64,000 nucleotides of DNA from Anaerosolibacter sp. (GTDB lineage: Bacteria; Bacillota; Clostridia; Peptostreptococcales; Thermotaleaceae), in the NCBI RefSeq assembly GCF_029240175.1, contig NZ_JARBTM010000006.1:1-64000 (forward strand). The letters are read 5' to 3'. Position numbers and translations under genes: made by a program. Shown here piece by piece: positions 1 through 8,599 of the stretch. Position 1 is the first letter of the stretch; every line of letters begins with the position of its first letter. The notes under the pieces were generated by a model, which had not been told where the DNA came from, did no database searches, and saw only the letters and a list, made by a program, of their open reading frames with translations.

Positions 1-486
1 ACTTATCAAGAGATTAGATCATATATTTCAAACTATGGTTTTGGCGAAGAAATCATCAATCAAAAGATAGGATCTTTATCTGGTGGAGAAAAAAATTTAC
101 TTCAATTGGCCAAAGTTTCTGCTAGTAAAGCAAACATGCTGCTTCTGGATGAACCGACAAGTCATTTAGACACCTATTCACAAATAGCACTAGAAAAAGC
201 CATAGAAAACTATAACGGTGCGGTTTTAATGATTTCTCATGATTTCTATTTTATAGTAAACTGTATGGATTTTGTTTTAATCATTGAAGATAAGACAATT
301 AGAAAAATGAGTATACGGAATTTTAGAAAGATGATTTATGCTAAGCATTTTAATAAAGACTACTTAGAAATTGAACAAAAGAAAAGATCTGTTGAAACGC
401 AAATAGAATTGGCTTTAAAAGATTCTAATTTTGAGCTTGCAAAAGTTTTGTCTGCAAAGTTAGAAGAATTGATTAAGTTACTATAA
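1..486 (+). CDS. ABC-F family ATPase, C-terminal part (5' end outside window)
   Basis: The frame is open from the window edge, so only the last 161 codons are visible. It is the second nucleotide-binding domain of an ABC-F protein: signature LSGGE at visible residues 26-30, Walker B plus D-loop LLLDEPTSHLD, and the switch histidine in MISHDFY. A charged, probably helical C-terminal tail follows and there are no membrane segments. ABC-F proteins act on the ribosome and some protect it from antibiotics; the fragment cannot tell a housekeeping from a resistance member. It is the only plus-strand gene in the first 29 kb and converges on the minus-strand array. Confidence 0.85.
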   Translation, partial: TYQEIRSYISNYGFGEEIINQKIGSLSGGEKNLLQLAKVSASKANMLLLDEPTSHLDTYSQIALEKAIENYNGAVLMISHDFYFIVNCMDFVLIIEDKTIRKMSIRNFRKMIYAKHFNKDYLEIEQKKRSVETQIELALKDSNFELAKVLSAKLEELIKLL

Positions 487-515
487 ATTGTATATTCTTA
501 GCAGCAATACGTTAT

Positions 516-577
516 AATCCCCTTTGAGTTGACAGATTAAATGATAAAAATCTGAATGCTCGAGGGGATATTTTATA
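516..577 (+). terminator. Probable terminator of the ABC-F gene
   Basis: ATCCCCT (517-523) pairs with AGGGGAT (563-569), and an inner stem CAGATT/AATCTG lies in the loop; a T-rich run follows. It sits 30 nt after the ABC-F stop. Confidence 0.5.
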
Positions 578-635
578 TTCACAAGTCAACAATATACTAT
601 TGTCCAGCCTCCCCAAACATGTTTAAATTGAATAG

Positions 636-675
636 CAATAATCCCCCATTGACTTTATCTCAACAGGGGATCCTT
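636..675 (-). terminator. Terminator following rlmD-tail copy R1
   Basis: ATCCCC/GGGGAT stem with a loop of about 20 nt, directly downstream (minus strand) of the R1 stop codon. Its position and its CAACAG-containing arm resemble the terminator after the live rlmD gene (27545-27585), so R1 looks like a complete rlmD 3' end with its own terminator. Confidence 0.55.
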
Positions 676-684
676 AATTTCATC

Positions 685-744
685 CTACTCCCTAACCACC
701 AAAGCTACAGCCTCACAGTGGGTGGTGTGTTGCAGTTAACATAC
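685..744 (-). repeat. rlmD-tail copy R1
   Basis: Minus-strand frame reads HTTHCEAVALVVRE then TAG, the same peptide as the live RlmD C-terminus with a few synonymous differences. It is preceded by the array arm (TATGTTAACTGCA variant). As the leftmost copy seen and one of the closest to the live gene, it may mark the original chromosomal end of rlmD. Confidence 0.8.
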
Positions 745-797
745 TTATGTGTTTATTTTTCAATCGAATAAATTTGATGCCTTACAAATTATAATAC

Positions 798-998
798 TTA
801 CTCCTCTATTTTGAAAGAAAGACCATATTCTGCAAGAATACTTTTTAAAATCCCTAAAGCTTTAGGTCCAAACCCATGTAGAGCCAATAATTCAGTTTCT
901 CTATACTGGGTTAGCTGATCTAGACTTTCAATTCCTGCATTTTTTAAGGCTCTATATGCAGGCTGACCGATTTTAATATTTCCTAATTCAAGTTTCAT
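798..998 (-). CDS. Small helix-hairpin-helix protein (RNA polymerase alpha CTD-like fold)
   Basis: 66 residues starting at the ATG preceded by AAGGAGGAG at good spacing; an upstream ATG at 1058 lacks such a site. The sequence (IGQPAYRALKNAGI ... LTQYRETELLALHGFGPKALGIL) has the two helix-hairpin-helix units typical of the RNA polymerase alpha C-terminal domain and of stand-alone relatives that bind DNA. It is the only gene of unit 1 and lies just downstream of tail copy R2 with no terminator between, so read-through expression is possible. Its target is unknown. Confidence 0.7.
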   Translation of the reverse strand: MKLELGNIKIGQPAYRALKNAGIESLDQLTQYRETELLALHGFGPKALGILKSILAEYGLSFKIEE

Positions 999-1060
999 GT
1001 TCTCCTCCTTTTTGTATTCTAAATCTATGCATTTTTCATATCGAAAGTTCTTGATCATAA

Positions 1061-1120
1061 TTATTTCCTCTCTATTCTCACGACAGCCTCAACGTGCATA
1101 GGGTGTTCCAATTAGCATAT
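1061..1120 (-). repeat. rlmD-tail copy R2
   Basis: Minus-strand frame reads HPMHVEAVVRIERK then TAA (one Thr-to-Pro change in the H-T-x-H-x-E motif), preceded by arm ATATGCTAATTGGA. No terminator follows; the next gene starts about 60 nt on. Confidence 0.8.
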
Positions 1121-1143
1121 ACACAACTCATTGAAAATGAACT

Positions 1144-1169
1144 ATGTCAATGATCCATCCCATGTCACC
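1144..1169. repeat. REP-like palindrome near the cassette end (unit 2)
   Basis: ATGTCAATGATCCATCCCAT then GTCACC: a decayed form of a short inverted repeat of the type TGACA...CCGTCCC...TGTCA that recurs just inside several array arms (5873, 21271, 23027). Confidence 0.45.
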
Positions 1170-1182
1170 CCGTTTAGCAAAA

Positions 1183-3129
1183 TCATTTAAACAGATTCCA
1201 ATAATTAGATATCCACATCAATCCCAAGGCAGCCAAAGTAAATAAAGTATAATGAATACGGGTAGACATCTTCCAAAGGTTCTTCCACCAAGCAATCACT
1301 GAAAGAAATACCAATGAAAGACTAGAAATCATCATTAGTACTGCTATAAAATCAAGTAATAACCTTCCCTCAATAGGCATATAAGCAACTTTTGGTAATT
1401 GATATACAGGATCAGTTTCTCCTGAAGAAAGAATACCAGCAAATAAAACCAGAACTGCAATGCTAAAACAAATTCCAATCCATTGAGTAATGATAGCAAG
1501 TTTTGAGTCATGGATTTTTCTCTGTTTAAACTGTACTAATATTCTTCTGATAATCCAGTAGACAAGTGAGCCTATCAGGATAAATAATATAATTATTAGA
1601 GTTATTAATGTAAAACCCATAGTTGCATAAAAGGGAGCTTTCGAGTATGTCATAGGACCATCGGTAGTCAGCATTACTCGCCCATAGGGATCTGTTTTAA
1701 AAATGATCTTATGAAATGGGCCAAAATAATCCTGGGTTCTGCCTTCTCTTAGGTTCTGATATACACCGGGCTCAATTTCAATAAATTGATTTGTTTCTCC
1801 AACATTCGTTATCAAGAGATATCCATCTTCATCCACATCAACATGTATAACACCCATAAATAAACTGCCACTCTTCTCATCAGTTGTAATACTTCTTCTG
1901 TTCATCTGGTATTCGCCTATAAACTTTTTAGCTCTTTCTTTGCTGTCATTGTGAGGTAAGTTCTTAAGTGGGACTTCAGCAGGATAGTAATAGTCCATAA
2001 ACTCTTGAAATATCTCAGAATGAAGAAGATGGTTTCCACCACTATAGGACATAAAAATACCTATATCTTCTTCTGGCAGTAAATAAAGACCTGTACTATA
2101 GAGCATAGTACCACCACCATGGAAAATCACGCCTTGGTTATTGAAAATACCCTCCATAAATCCAAGGGTCATACCTCCTAAGTCAGGGTGATTGGTAAAG
2201 TGCTGCTTATGCATTTTTTTTATAGTTTCTTCCTTAAGGATTCGTCCTCCATTATAAATACCATCATCTAGATGAGCTATCATAAATCTGGTCATATCTG
2301 AGGCAGTACTACTCATACTACCTGCAGGTTCTGGCAATATATATTCGAAGTCTCCTTCGACATACACCCCGTTAATAAATCTATAAGGCTTTGCAATATG
2401 AGTAGCTAAGTCTAATGTTAGGGGTTGTCGATAGGTACTTCTATTCATCTCCAAAGGTTGGAAAATATTCTTTTCAACATATTCTGCAAAGTGTAAACCT
2501 GATGCCCTTTCTACAATATAACCTGCCAAAGCTGTACCATAATTGGAATACGCAGCAACTTCGCCCGCTGGAAATATTCTAGAAGGCAGGTATTTTCTTA
2601 TGTATTCATTCAAAGGCAGGCGTTTATCGGCTGATAGCCTGAAAAGTACATCAGGATAATCTTCAAAGCCTGGCGTATGGGTCATCAAATGGGTTAGGGT
2701 TATGGGTTCTGCTGTAATCCCCTCTATAGAATTTACAAGCCTTGGCGGTATTTCAAAATCTAAGTAGTGATTAACATCTGTATCTAGATCTAGTTTGCCA
2801 TCTTCTACAAGTTGCATTACCGCAGTCCAAGTAATTAGTTTTGAAGTAGAACCTATGCGGAAAAGACTAGTGTCGGCATCAACAGGAATGTTTTCTTCGA
2901 TATCTGCAAAACCGAATCCCTTTTTATAAACAATTTCACCTTTCTTCACCACCGATACTGTTGCATTAGGAATATGATACTTTTGCAGTTTTGTTCCCAG
3001 CATATTGTCTAAAAAAACTTCTAATTCACCAGTTTGAATGTTTTTAGCGGAAGCAATAGTCGTGGTTAAGGTAACAACCCAGACAATTAGTAGACTTATT
3101 GATACGATGCATCTCATTCTTTTAAACAT
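1183..3129 (-). CDS. Serine hydrolase, beta-lactamase/class C PBP family, with C-terminal membrane segments
   Basis: 648 residues preceded by AAGGGGGAAG. An N-terminal signal/anchor (residues about 8-28) is followed by a beta-lactamase-like domain: SxxK in IGSTSKLITW near residue 94, YxN in YSNYGTALAGY, and a late GG motif in FHGGGTMLYS. About 130 C-terminal residues hold three or four hydrophobic helices, typical of membrane-tethered members that act as D,D-peptidases, esterases or peptide hydrolases. True beta-lactamase activity cannot be read from sequence. It follows a TetR gene transcribed in the same direction 22 nt upstream, so the two probably form an operon (unit 2). Confidence 0.85.
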   Translation of the reverse strand: MFKRMRCIVSISLLIVWVVTLTTTIASAKNIQTGELEVFLDNMLGTKLQKYHIPNATVSVVKKGEIVYKKGFGFADIEENIPVDADTSLFRIGSTSKLITWTAVMQLVEDGKLDLDTDVNHYLDFEIPPRLVNSIEGITAEPITLTHLMTHTPGFEDYPDVLFRLSADKRLPLNEYIRKYLPSRIFPAGEVAAYSNYGTALAGYIVERASGLHFAEYVEKNIFQPLEMNRSTYRQPLTLDLATHIAKPYRFINGVYVEGDFEYILPEPAGSMSSTASDMTRFMIAHLDDGIYNGGRILKEETIKKMHKQHFTNHPDLGGMTLGFMEGIFNNQGVIFHGGGTMLYSTGLYLLPEEDIGIFMSYSGGNHLLHSEIFQEFMDYYYPAEVPLKNLPHNDSKERAKKFIGEYQMNRRSITTDEKSGSLFMGVIHVDVDEDGYLLITNVGETNQFIEIEPGVYQNLREGRTQDYFGPFHKIIFKTDPYGRVMLTTDGPMTYSKAPFYATMGFTLITLIIILFILIGSLVYWIIRRILVQFKQRKIHDSKLAIITQWIGICFSIAVLVLFAGILSSGETDPVYQLPKVAYMPIEGRLLLDFIAVLMMISSLSLVFLSVIAWWKNLWKMSTRIHYTLFTLAALGLMWISNYWNLFK

Positions 3130-3151
3130 TTTACTTCCCCCTTTTCAATGT

Positions 3152-3730
3152 TTATTTTGATTGATTTTTGCTTAGTCTGGTTGATAATATTACATCATTG
3201 GCTGTACTTGATAATATATTCATCAAATCCTGCTTTTCATAATCCTTTGGCAGTAAGCCGTTGGCAGCCATTACTGAAAGTCCTAATTGGAATATCCTTA
3301 TTTTTAATAATATTGTCTTTAACTCATCCACAGTGAAACCCTCTAGCTCAGGATCTTGTTTCATCTCTTCAATTAGGACAGGTATCATTTTTTCATCATA
3401 GCCTTTCATATAGCTATTATTTTTCATAATTAAATCTCTAAAAAGTACACTGTACTCCTTAGCAAATCTTAGGCTTGCCATCCCCATATCATGAAAGGGG
3501 TTTCCTGTGCTTTCTTCGATTAGAAGCCGCTGACTAATGTCCATAATCCGTTCCATTACAGCTTCAGTCAGTTCATTAACATCCTTAAAATTTACATAGA
3601 TTGGGGCTACAGAACTACCCATTTTTTCTGCTATTTTTCTCATAGTTATATTATCTATTCCTTCTGTTTTTGCTATTTCAAAGGCTGAATCAATTATTTG
3701 CGCCTTTGTAAATTTAACTTTAGGCCCCAT
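3152..3730 (-). CDS. TetR/AcrR family transcriptional regulator
   Basis: 192 residues from the ATG after AGAGGAG; an ATG 18 nt earlier is less well placed. The N-terminal helix-turn-helix is clear (FTKAQIIDSAFEIAKTEGID followed by TMRKIAEKMGSSVAPIYVNF). The rest is a helical ligand-binding domain of unknown specificity. It lies directly upstream of the serine hydrolase, probably co-transcribed and self-regulating. Confidence 0.88.
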   Translation of the reverse strand: MGPKVKFTKAQIIDSAFEIAKTEGIDNITMRKIAEKMGSSVAPIYVNFKDVNELTEAVMERIMDISQRLLIEESTGNPFHDMGMASLRFAKEYSVLFRDLIMKNNSYMKGYDEKMIPVLIEEMKQDPELEGFTVDELKTILLKIRIFQLGLSVMAANGLLPKDYEKQDLMNILSSTANDVILSTRLSKNQSK

Positions 3731-3748
3731 ATTAATCTCCTCTTTCAT

Positions 3749-4058
3749 GAATCGCCAGTTATGTAACTAGCGTTATATAATATATGTTATTCCATCCATA
3801 GATGTATTGCAATACTTTTTTGAAAGTCTTATATATTTTTTTATAGATACTTTGAAATACACATGTATCCTAATTGTTTATAGGGGAGTGTTTCCACATT
3901 AGAACTATATCCCTACATAAAAAGCCGATGCTTTTCGTGTATTTGTTTATGAGAAAAATGCATCCCCTAAAAACAAATCCCCCCAAACTATCAGTCTGAG
4001 GGAACATAAAACACACTTCAATTTTTACTTAAAATCCTTCAAAGCCTTTGAGATCAGG
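3749..4058 (-). other. Upstream region of the tetR-hydrolase pair; no gene
   Basis: About 310 bases without a convincing gene. It holds an AT-rich imperfect palindrome around 3762-3795 (GTAACTAGCGTTATATAATA and following) just upstream of tetR, a plausible operator/promoter. A weak hairpin CCCTC...GGGGG at about 3977-4003 on the minus strand may be the terminator belonging to tail copy R3. Confidence 0.4.
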
Positions 4059-4117
4059 CTATTTCCTCTCTATTCTCACAACAGCCTCAACATGAGTGGT
4101 GTGTTGCAGTTAGCATA
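4059..4117 (-). repeat. rlmD-tail copy R3
   Basis: Minus-strand frame reads HTTHVEAVVRIERK then TAG; arm GTATGCTAACTGCA. About 240 bases between it and the GyrI pseudogene hold no gene. Confidence 0.85.
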
Positions 4118-4354
4118 CATATATGCAGTCACTGTATTCATATCAAACGCCCGTCCCCTATTGTATTTGCACAGTTACACAATTTCCAAGAAAAATCACA
4201 CTTCTATTCAACAGTTCACATAAAGATGTCGGTTATACACAGTGCGAGATTTTATTGAGTTTCATTATCGAATACTGATTTGTTTGTTTATTGCAATTGA
4301 TCTCATATTAATGCTTTCCCCCGCATACGTATCGCCAATGTTAGGTGCTAACTT

Positions 4355-4837
4355 TTATTTTTTCTTTATCGGTATCCAAAATTCTTCTTCGGAATCAAGG
4401 ACTTCACCTTTATATTTATCTCCCATTAAGGCAAAATAGGGTCTATCATCCATTTCATACTCAGAATTTGGGAGCCAAGTACCATAAATAAAGCGAAAGG
4501 TCTCTTGAGCTTCACTAGGTTTTCCTCAGTAGTAAAAAACAGCATATTGACCCGAAGGAATAATCAATTTTTCCATATCATCCAGAATTGTATCAAAGTC
4601 TCTTACCTCCGTTGCTGCCCACTTTTCAAATTCTTGCATTGGATTGAAATCCTCACAAAAGGCAGTGTTAGGATAAATTTCTACCGAATATAAATCAGCA
4701 TTGACGAAATTCTTTATTTCCTTTCGTCTGGGTATAAAGCTCCGCCAAAGTTCGGCCGTTTTGTTATTTGCAAAACACATCCTTATCTTTTTTCCGATCA
4801 ACTTGGTTTCTTTACAAGTTTCAATCCTAGGTTCCAT
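4355..4837 (-). pseudogene. GyrI-like (effector-binding) protein, interrupted by in-frame TGA
   Basis: The frame starting at 4837 (MEPRIETCKE) runs 103 codons to a TGA at 4526-4528. The same frame then continues without shift for 56 codons (GKPSEAQETFRF ... IYGTWLPNSEYEMDDRPYF ... EEFWIPIKK) to TAA at 4355-4357. The part after the TGA is the characteristic C-terminal half of GyrI-like domains (GTWLPNSEYE-DDRP, EEEFWIPI), so this is one gene with a single nonsense change, for example CGA to TGA. The family binds small molecules and is often fused to AraC or MerR regulators. A truncated product would lack half the fold. Confidence 0.8.
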
Positions 4838-4851
4838 ATTCTATTTCCTTT

Positions 4852-4985
4852 CATTTTATTAGCTTAAGGTTTATATCAGCGTATTTATAGGCCCAATGGG
4901 TAGTAAGCCATTCTTGTGAATATTTGGCCACTAACCTTCTCTGCCAGTTATAATCTCCTTTAATGAATTTAAACTGGTTCTTCTT
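4852..4985 (-). other. Open stretch without start codon between the SUMF1 and GyrI genes
   Basis: One minus-strand frame is open for about 50 codons (FKFIKGDYNWQRRLVAKYSQ and following, ending in TGA just before the GyrI start) and has protein-like composition. It has no start codon and overlaps the end of the SUMF1 gene out of frame. It may be a remnant of another gene; I do not recognise it. Confidence 0.25.
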
Positions 4986-4986
4986 T

Positions 4987-5733
4987 TCAGATTGATCTAG
5001 CCAAACGAAATCCTAGATCATCTATTCCAAATGAGGGATGCCCACGACGGCGGCAAGTTGCTCCACATCCTCTAGCCTGTTCCGCCCAGCTCCCCCCACG
5101 AAAAATGCGATATTCACCATATGTTTTTTCATCATACAAATCCCAGCACCATTCCCACGTGTTTCCTAGCATATCGTATAATCCCCAATTATTGGGCTCT
5201 TTTTTACCAACCTCATGAATCCTACCTTCCGAATTCTCACGATACCAAGCAATATCTCCTATTTCTCCATACCTGTAACCTGTGGATGTAGCTTTACAAG
5301 CATACTGCCATTCTGCATCTGTGGGTAACCTATATCCATCCGCATTCCAATCGCAAAATGCATTACTGCCATTTTGTTCAAAACTATAACATGCATTCAG
5401 TCCACATTCTCTAGAAAGTAGGTTGCAGAATAAAATAGCATCGTACCAAGATACATTTACCATAGGTATAGAATTTCCCTCTATATTGCTTAGCGATTTT
5501 TGAATTATTACTTCATACAAACTTTTTGTCACTGGATATTTGGCAAGAAGAAAAGGTTTAATTTCAATTTTGCTTTCTATTTCTGTCAAATTTCCTTTTT
5601 TTCCAGGTATGCTCATTTTAGAATCTGAACTAATCCATTTCTGCTCATCCCGATAATCCCTTAAATATTCAAATCCACCAGGAATAGGAATCATTAGGTT
5701 ATTTAAATAATTCTTTAAATCACTATTCATCAT
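4987..5733 (-). CDS. SUMF1/formylglycine-generating-enzyme-like protein
   Basis: 248 residues from the ATG after GGGAGTG. The SUMF1-type C-lectin fold is recognisable from its ordered motifs: PIPGGF near the N-terminus, VNVSWYDAILFCNLLS, GYRLPTDAEWQYAC, NWGLYDMLGNTWEWCWD, FRGGSW and C-terminal GFRLARS. Members oxidise a cysteine to formylglycine in sulfatases, or act as oxidases or binding modules elsewhere. No sulfatase is nearby, so the substrate is unknown. It is the first gene after tail copy R4 (about 55 nt) with no terminator between, in unit 3 with the broken GyrI gene. Confidence 0.8.
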   Translation of the reverse strand: MMNSDLKNYLNNLMIPIPGGFEYLRDYRDEQKWISSDSKMSIPGKKGNLTEIESKIEIKPFLLAKYPVTKSLYEVIIQKSLSNIEGNSIPMVNVSWYDAILFCNLLSRECGLNACYSFEQNGSNAFCDWNADGYRLPTDAEWQYACKATSTGYRYGEIGDIAWYRENSEGRIHEVGKKEPNNWGLYDMLGNTWEWCWDLYDEKTYGEYRIFRGGSWAEQARGCGATCRRRGHPSFGIDDLGFRLARSI

Positions 5734-5785
5734 TTTCACTCCCATAATCTACATGCACTCTATATCCTATCATCAAAATCTCACA

Positions 5786-5854
5786 TTAATTCCAAATATC
5801 TTTCTCTAGCAGTACTACCGTCTCAACATGGATGGTGTGTTGCATTTAGCATTT
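5786..5854 (-). repeat. rlmD-tail copy R4
   Basis: Minus-strand frame reads HTIHVETVVLLEKDIWN then TAA, a tail clearly different from the live gene but still with H-T-x-H-x-E. Arm variant AAATGCTAAATGCA. Confidence 0.85.
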
Positions 5855-6067
5855 ATAATCATTGAAACCTACTGTGACAAAGAACCGTCCCATATCACAT
5901 TTATCAACGAACCGAAAAAGACTTTCGCCTCCGGTCACCAAAGCAACAGAATACTCCTCATGTGCATGCTTACGAAACGCATGGGACTGACCTTTGCAGT
6001 GTTTGAAATAATATGCTTTCCCTTCCGCATCACGGTAATACCTAACGAATCCCATTTCATTCTCCAT
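5846..6067 (-). pseudogene. AraC-type regulator remnant, N-terminal cupin part only
   Basis: About 56 residues match the start of the AraC regulators that accompany DUF2000 genes (MGFVRYYRD ... HAFRKHAHEEYSVALVTGGE, LFRFVDK). The frame then runs into the REP-like palindrome at 5873-5899, which it translates as CDMGRFFVTV, and stops inside the R4 arm. The DNA-binding half is absent, so the gene appears cut off by the cassette end. It lies 14 nt downstream of the DUF2000 gene. Confidence 0.6.
5873..5899. repeat. REP-like palindrome near the cassette end (unit 4)
   Basis: TGTGA...TCACA ends enclose AAAGAACCGTCCCAT. Best-preserved of the recurrent short inverted repeats found within about 40 nt of the array arm. 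Confidence 0.55.
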
Positions 6068-6081
6068 TCTATTTACACCCA

Positions 6082-6486
6082 TTATCGCAGCAGTTTCAAT
6101 TGTCCGCACAGCCGGTTAACGATCTTCTTAGGTCCATAAAAACATAATCCCAAGTAATCCAGTTCATTTCCAGACTTTTGCATAATCCGTTCACAATACA
6201 TATCATATGAATGACATTGCTGTGCAGTTGTACTAAACCCAATTACTAATAGTTCCTTGCTTTCTTTCATAGCTATTCTATATAACGATTTCAGGGTATC
6301 CCCATCTACTGCCAATACCGGAATAGGCACCGCTGTAATACCCTTGTGCAATGCACCATCGAAATCTGTTACATCGGGGCCAATCAGTCCTGGCACATGG
6401 TTGCCCAGGCTCAATCCCAAGGCCGCAGCTGTATTTGCAAGCAAACCTGTTGGTAAGGCTTCATCAAAAATCATCACACATTTCAA
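6082..6486 (-). CDS. DUF2000 family protein
   Basis: 134 residues using a TTG start placed 6 nt after a strong GGAGGTG; the first in-frame ATG comes four codons later. It matches DUF2000 proteins (MIFDEALPTGLLANTAAALG ... GNHVPGLIGPDVTD), cytosolic alpha/beta proteins of unknown activity usually encoded beside AraC regulators, as here. Unit 4, with the truncated AraC remnant immediately downstream. Confidence 0.75.
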   Translation of the reverse strand: MKCVMIFDEALPTGLLANTAAALGLSLGNHVPGLIGPDVTDFDGALHKGITAVPIPVLAVDGDTLKSLYRIAMKESKELLVIGFSTTAQQCHSYDMYCERIMQKSGNELDYLGLCFYGPKKIVNRLCGQLKLLR

Positions 6487-6692
6487 TCATATCACCTCCA
6501 TCTTCATAATAGAAAACGGGATGACTTATGTATTGTAAAAAATTGAAATATTGGATTTCTTGTAAATCACCTTGATATCAACACACACATTTTTCATTTC
6601 AGAAATACTTCGTTAGTCGTTTTGTTAGCTATTTTTCAATAATTCCCCGTCGTTTATAACTCACGAACTACTCACTTATACTATGATACCCT

Positions 6693-6752
6693 CTAAACCC
6701 GCTCTATTCTCACGACGCACTCCACATGAGTGGTGTCTTGCTGTTAGCATAT
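6693..6752 (-). repeat. rlmD-tail copy R5
   Basis: Minus-strand frame reads DTTHVECVVRIERV then TAG (the first motif histidine changed to Asp); arm ATATGCTAACAGCA. No terminator is seen between it and the DUF2000 gene. Confidence 0.8.
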
Positions 6753-6790
6753 GTAGGAATGTACCAAAGCGTATTACCAGCACCTTTATA

Positions 6791-7141
6791 TTAAAACGGA
6801 ATACCTTCATCATGTTCTATCCAATCCTCTTCATCTGCTATATTCCCAAAATAATAGTAAGTTTCATTATAAAGTTGCAGACGCTTCTCCTTAGCTTGCT
6901 TGCGCTGATTGGCTTTATCAATTTCCAATTGTTTTTCTCTGCTCACCACATCTTTATCGAAGATAACTCCTAAACTAATTAATTCTTGAGCAGCACAAAG
7001 TCTTGATACCCCAAACCATTTTGCATAACGTTTAATGACATTTTTCATTGGGGAATTTTCCTGGAGCCATTGGGCTGCATGAATGAGTCGTATGTCCTTC
7101 TTATACCTTTTTCTACGTGGCGTACTTTGAGCTTTTGTCAT
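6791..7141 (-). CDS. Hypothetical protein, 116 aa
   Basis: Starts at the ATG after AAGGTGATAA. The protein is basic at the N-terminus (QSTPRRKRYKKDIRLIHAAQ) with a predicted helical middle (AKWFGVSRLCAAQELISLGV) and an acidic C-terminus (ADEEDWIEHDEGIPF). The middle segment could be a small helix-turn-helix, but I do not recognise the family with certainty. It is the last gene of unit 5, downstream of the SEC-C protein. Confidence 0.55.
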   Translation of the reverse strand: MTKAQSTPRRKRYKKDIRLIHAAQWLQENSPMKNVIKRYAKWFGVSRLCAAQELISLGVIFDKDVVSREKQLEIDKANQRKQAKEKRLQLYNETYYYFGNIADEEDWIEHDEGIPF

Positions 7142-7373
7142 TTTATCACCTTCAAACAATCTTGGAATATATTATGGCAATTGAATATTTTCTCCCCTAA
7201 CATTGTTACATCCTTGGAACAAATATAATTATTTGAGCAAATCACTACCAAAGTATTGCTTGCTAATTTTGAACGTCATCCAAATAAAGTTTTTTCAGCA
7301 TCAATCAATGCAGATTTTTTTAAATTCATCCATCTGCTTCTTTGTCATTGAACGAGCATGTTTCCCTCGCCCT

Positions 7374-8534
7374 CTATTTTCCGCAGCACTTCTTATACTT
7401 TTTCCCGCTTCCACATAGACATGGATCGTTGCGACCTATTTTGGGCAGTTTTGTTATCGTTTGAGTGCTCTTGACGATTTGTCTAGCATTTATTCTATTC
7501 TTATAAGTTTCCTCAAAGCAAGCCCACCATTCCAGCTCAGCTATGGTATCTTCAATAAATTCCAAGTGTATATTGTTTCTGGAATCCTCTAAAACATAGT
7601 CTTTTCCCAGCCGCATCGCATCATCAACGCTATCCATACCAATTACAGACTCATCCACCAAAGCTTCTTCATAGCAATTTTTTATATCGTCATACAGTTC
7701 TTTTGGATAGATATCACAGCATGAATTCACTAACGTGGCCAGTAATAGAGGGCTTTTCATTATCGCAGGTTCATTGATCAGTTTCTTATAATAGGCTACA
7801 ACTTCGTCTCTTTCTAGCACATTATGTAATGCCAAAATTGCCAATGCCTCTATAGCCTGGCCACGCATGTATTCATCTGCCTCTTCATTTTCTGCCAATA
7901 CTTTTATCAGACTTGCATCTGACTCACATACAGAAGCAAGCATTCGACTGCCAGCTTCCAATATTGAATCACCAAACAAATCATATGGCAAATCGTCTGG
8001 CAAGCCTAAAATATCGATTAATATTGGATAAGCCTCTTTGACACGAAATTGTGCCAAAAGGTAAGCTGCATAAATATGGGCAAAATAACCATATTCATCC
8101 CGATATTTTTCGGGATTATCCCTTGTTTTTCTCAAGATATCCAACAGAAACGGGATTGCCTCTTCCTTTTTGCATATAATTTCTTCTATGGGCTCTTTCG
8201 GGAAACATCCTGTGTTGTAGGCAATTTGACCAAGTAATTCTTCGACGCTATGCTCAGTTTCATCAAAATCAGCATCGTCATTATCCAGTACCAGCTCCCG
8301 CCCTAAGCTGTTTAAACGTTCTTCATATTCTTTTTCATTAAATTTGACATTCTCCTTTAAGATAAAATCCATCTGTTCAACCAGAATAGCAGCAATCATT
8401 TCTTTAGCTGTCTGTTCTGTATAGCCTTCGGCTACAAGTCGTTGAAAGGTACTATTCACACACTTTGGATCGTTCATTTTCATTTGGTTTTCCACGGCTT
8501 GCAGCATTTGACTTTTGAGTATCTTGTTTGACAT
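7374..8534 (-). CDS. SEC-C motif protein with HEAT-like helical body
   Basis: 386 residues, start preceded by AAGGAGAAG. The C-terminus is a textbook SEC-C zinc-binding motif (GRNDPCLCGSGKKYKKCC), as in SecA and many stand-alone proteins. The preceding 340 residues are acidic and alpha-helical with repeated pairs such as AIPFLLDILRKTRDNPEKYR and AYPILIDILGLPDDLPYDLF, suggesting a HEAT-type scaffold. The role is unknown; it is the main gene of unit 5. Confidence 0.7.
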   Translation of the reverse strand: MSNKILKSQMLQAVENQMKMNDPKCVNSTFQRLVAEGYTEQTAKEMIAAILVEQMDFILKENVKFNEKEYEERLNSLGRELVLDNDDADFDETEHSVEELLGQIAYNTGCFPKEPIEEIICKKEEAIPFLLDILRKTRDNPEKYRDEYGYFAHIYAAYLLAQFRVKEAYPILIDILGLPDDLPYDLFGDSILEAGSRMLASVCESDASLIKVLAENEEADEYMRGQAIEALAILALHNVLERDEVVAYYKKLINEPAIMKSPLLLATLVNSCCDIYPKELYDDIKNCYEEALVDESVIGMDSVDDAMRLGKDYVLEDSRNNIHLEFIEDTIAELEWWACFEETYKNRINARQIVKSTQTITKLPKIGRNDPCLCGSGKKYKKCCGK

Positions 8535-8599
8535 ATTTACACACTTCTCCTTTTCTATATTGAAACATCATATAGCAGAATTACCCCATTCCATTCGAA

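Noticed and set aside
4242-4439. Plus-strand open frame at 4242-4439
   Set aside because: It overlaps the minus-strand GyrI pseudogene at its right half and has no ribosome-binding site or recognisable protein features.
4526-4528. TGA read as selenocysteine in the GyrI-like gene
   Set aside because: GyrI domains have no cysteine at this place and no selenocysteine element is visible; a nonsense change is simpler.
5828-6139. Plus-strand open frame opposite the AraC remnant
   Set aside because: It is the antisense of the DUF2000/AraC genes and the R4 repeat.
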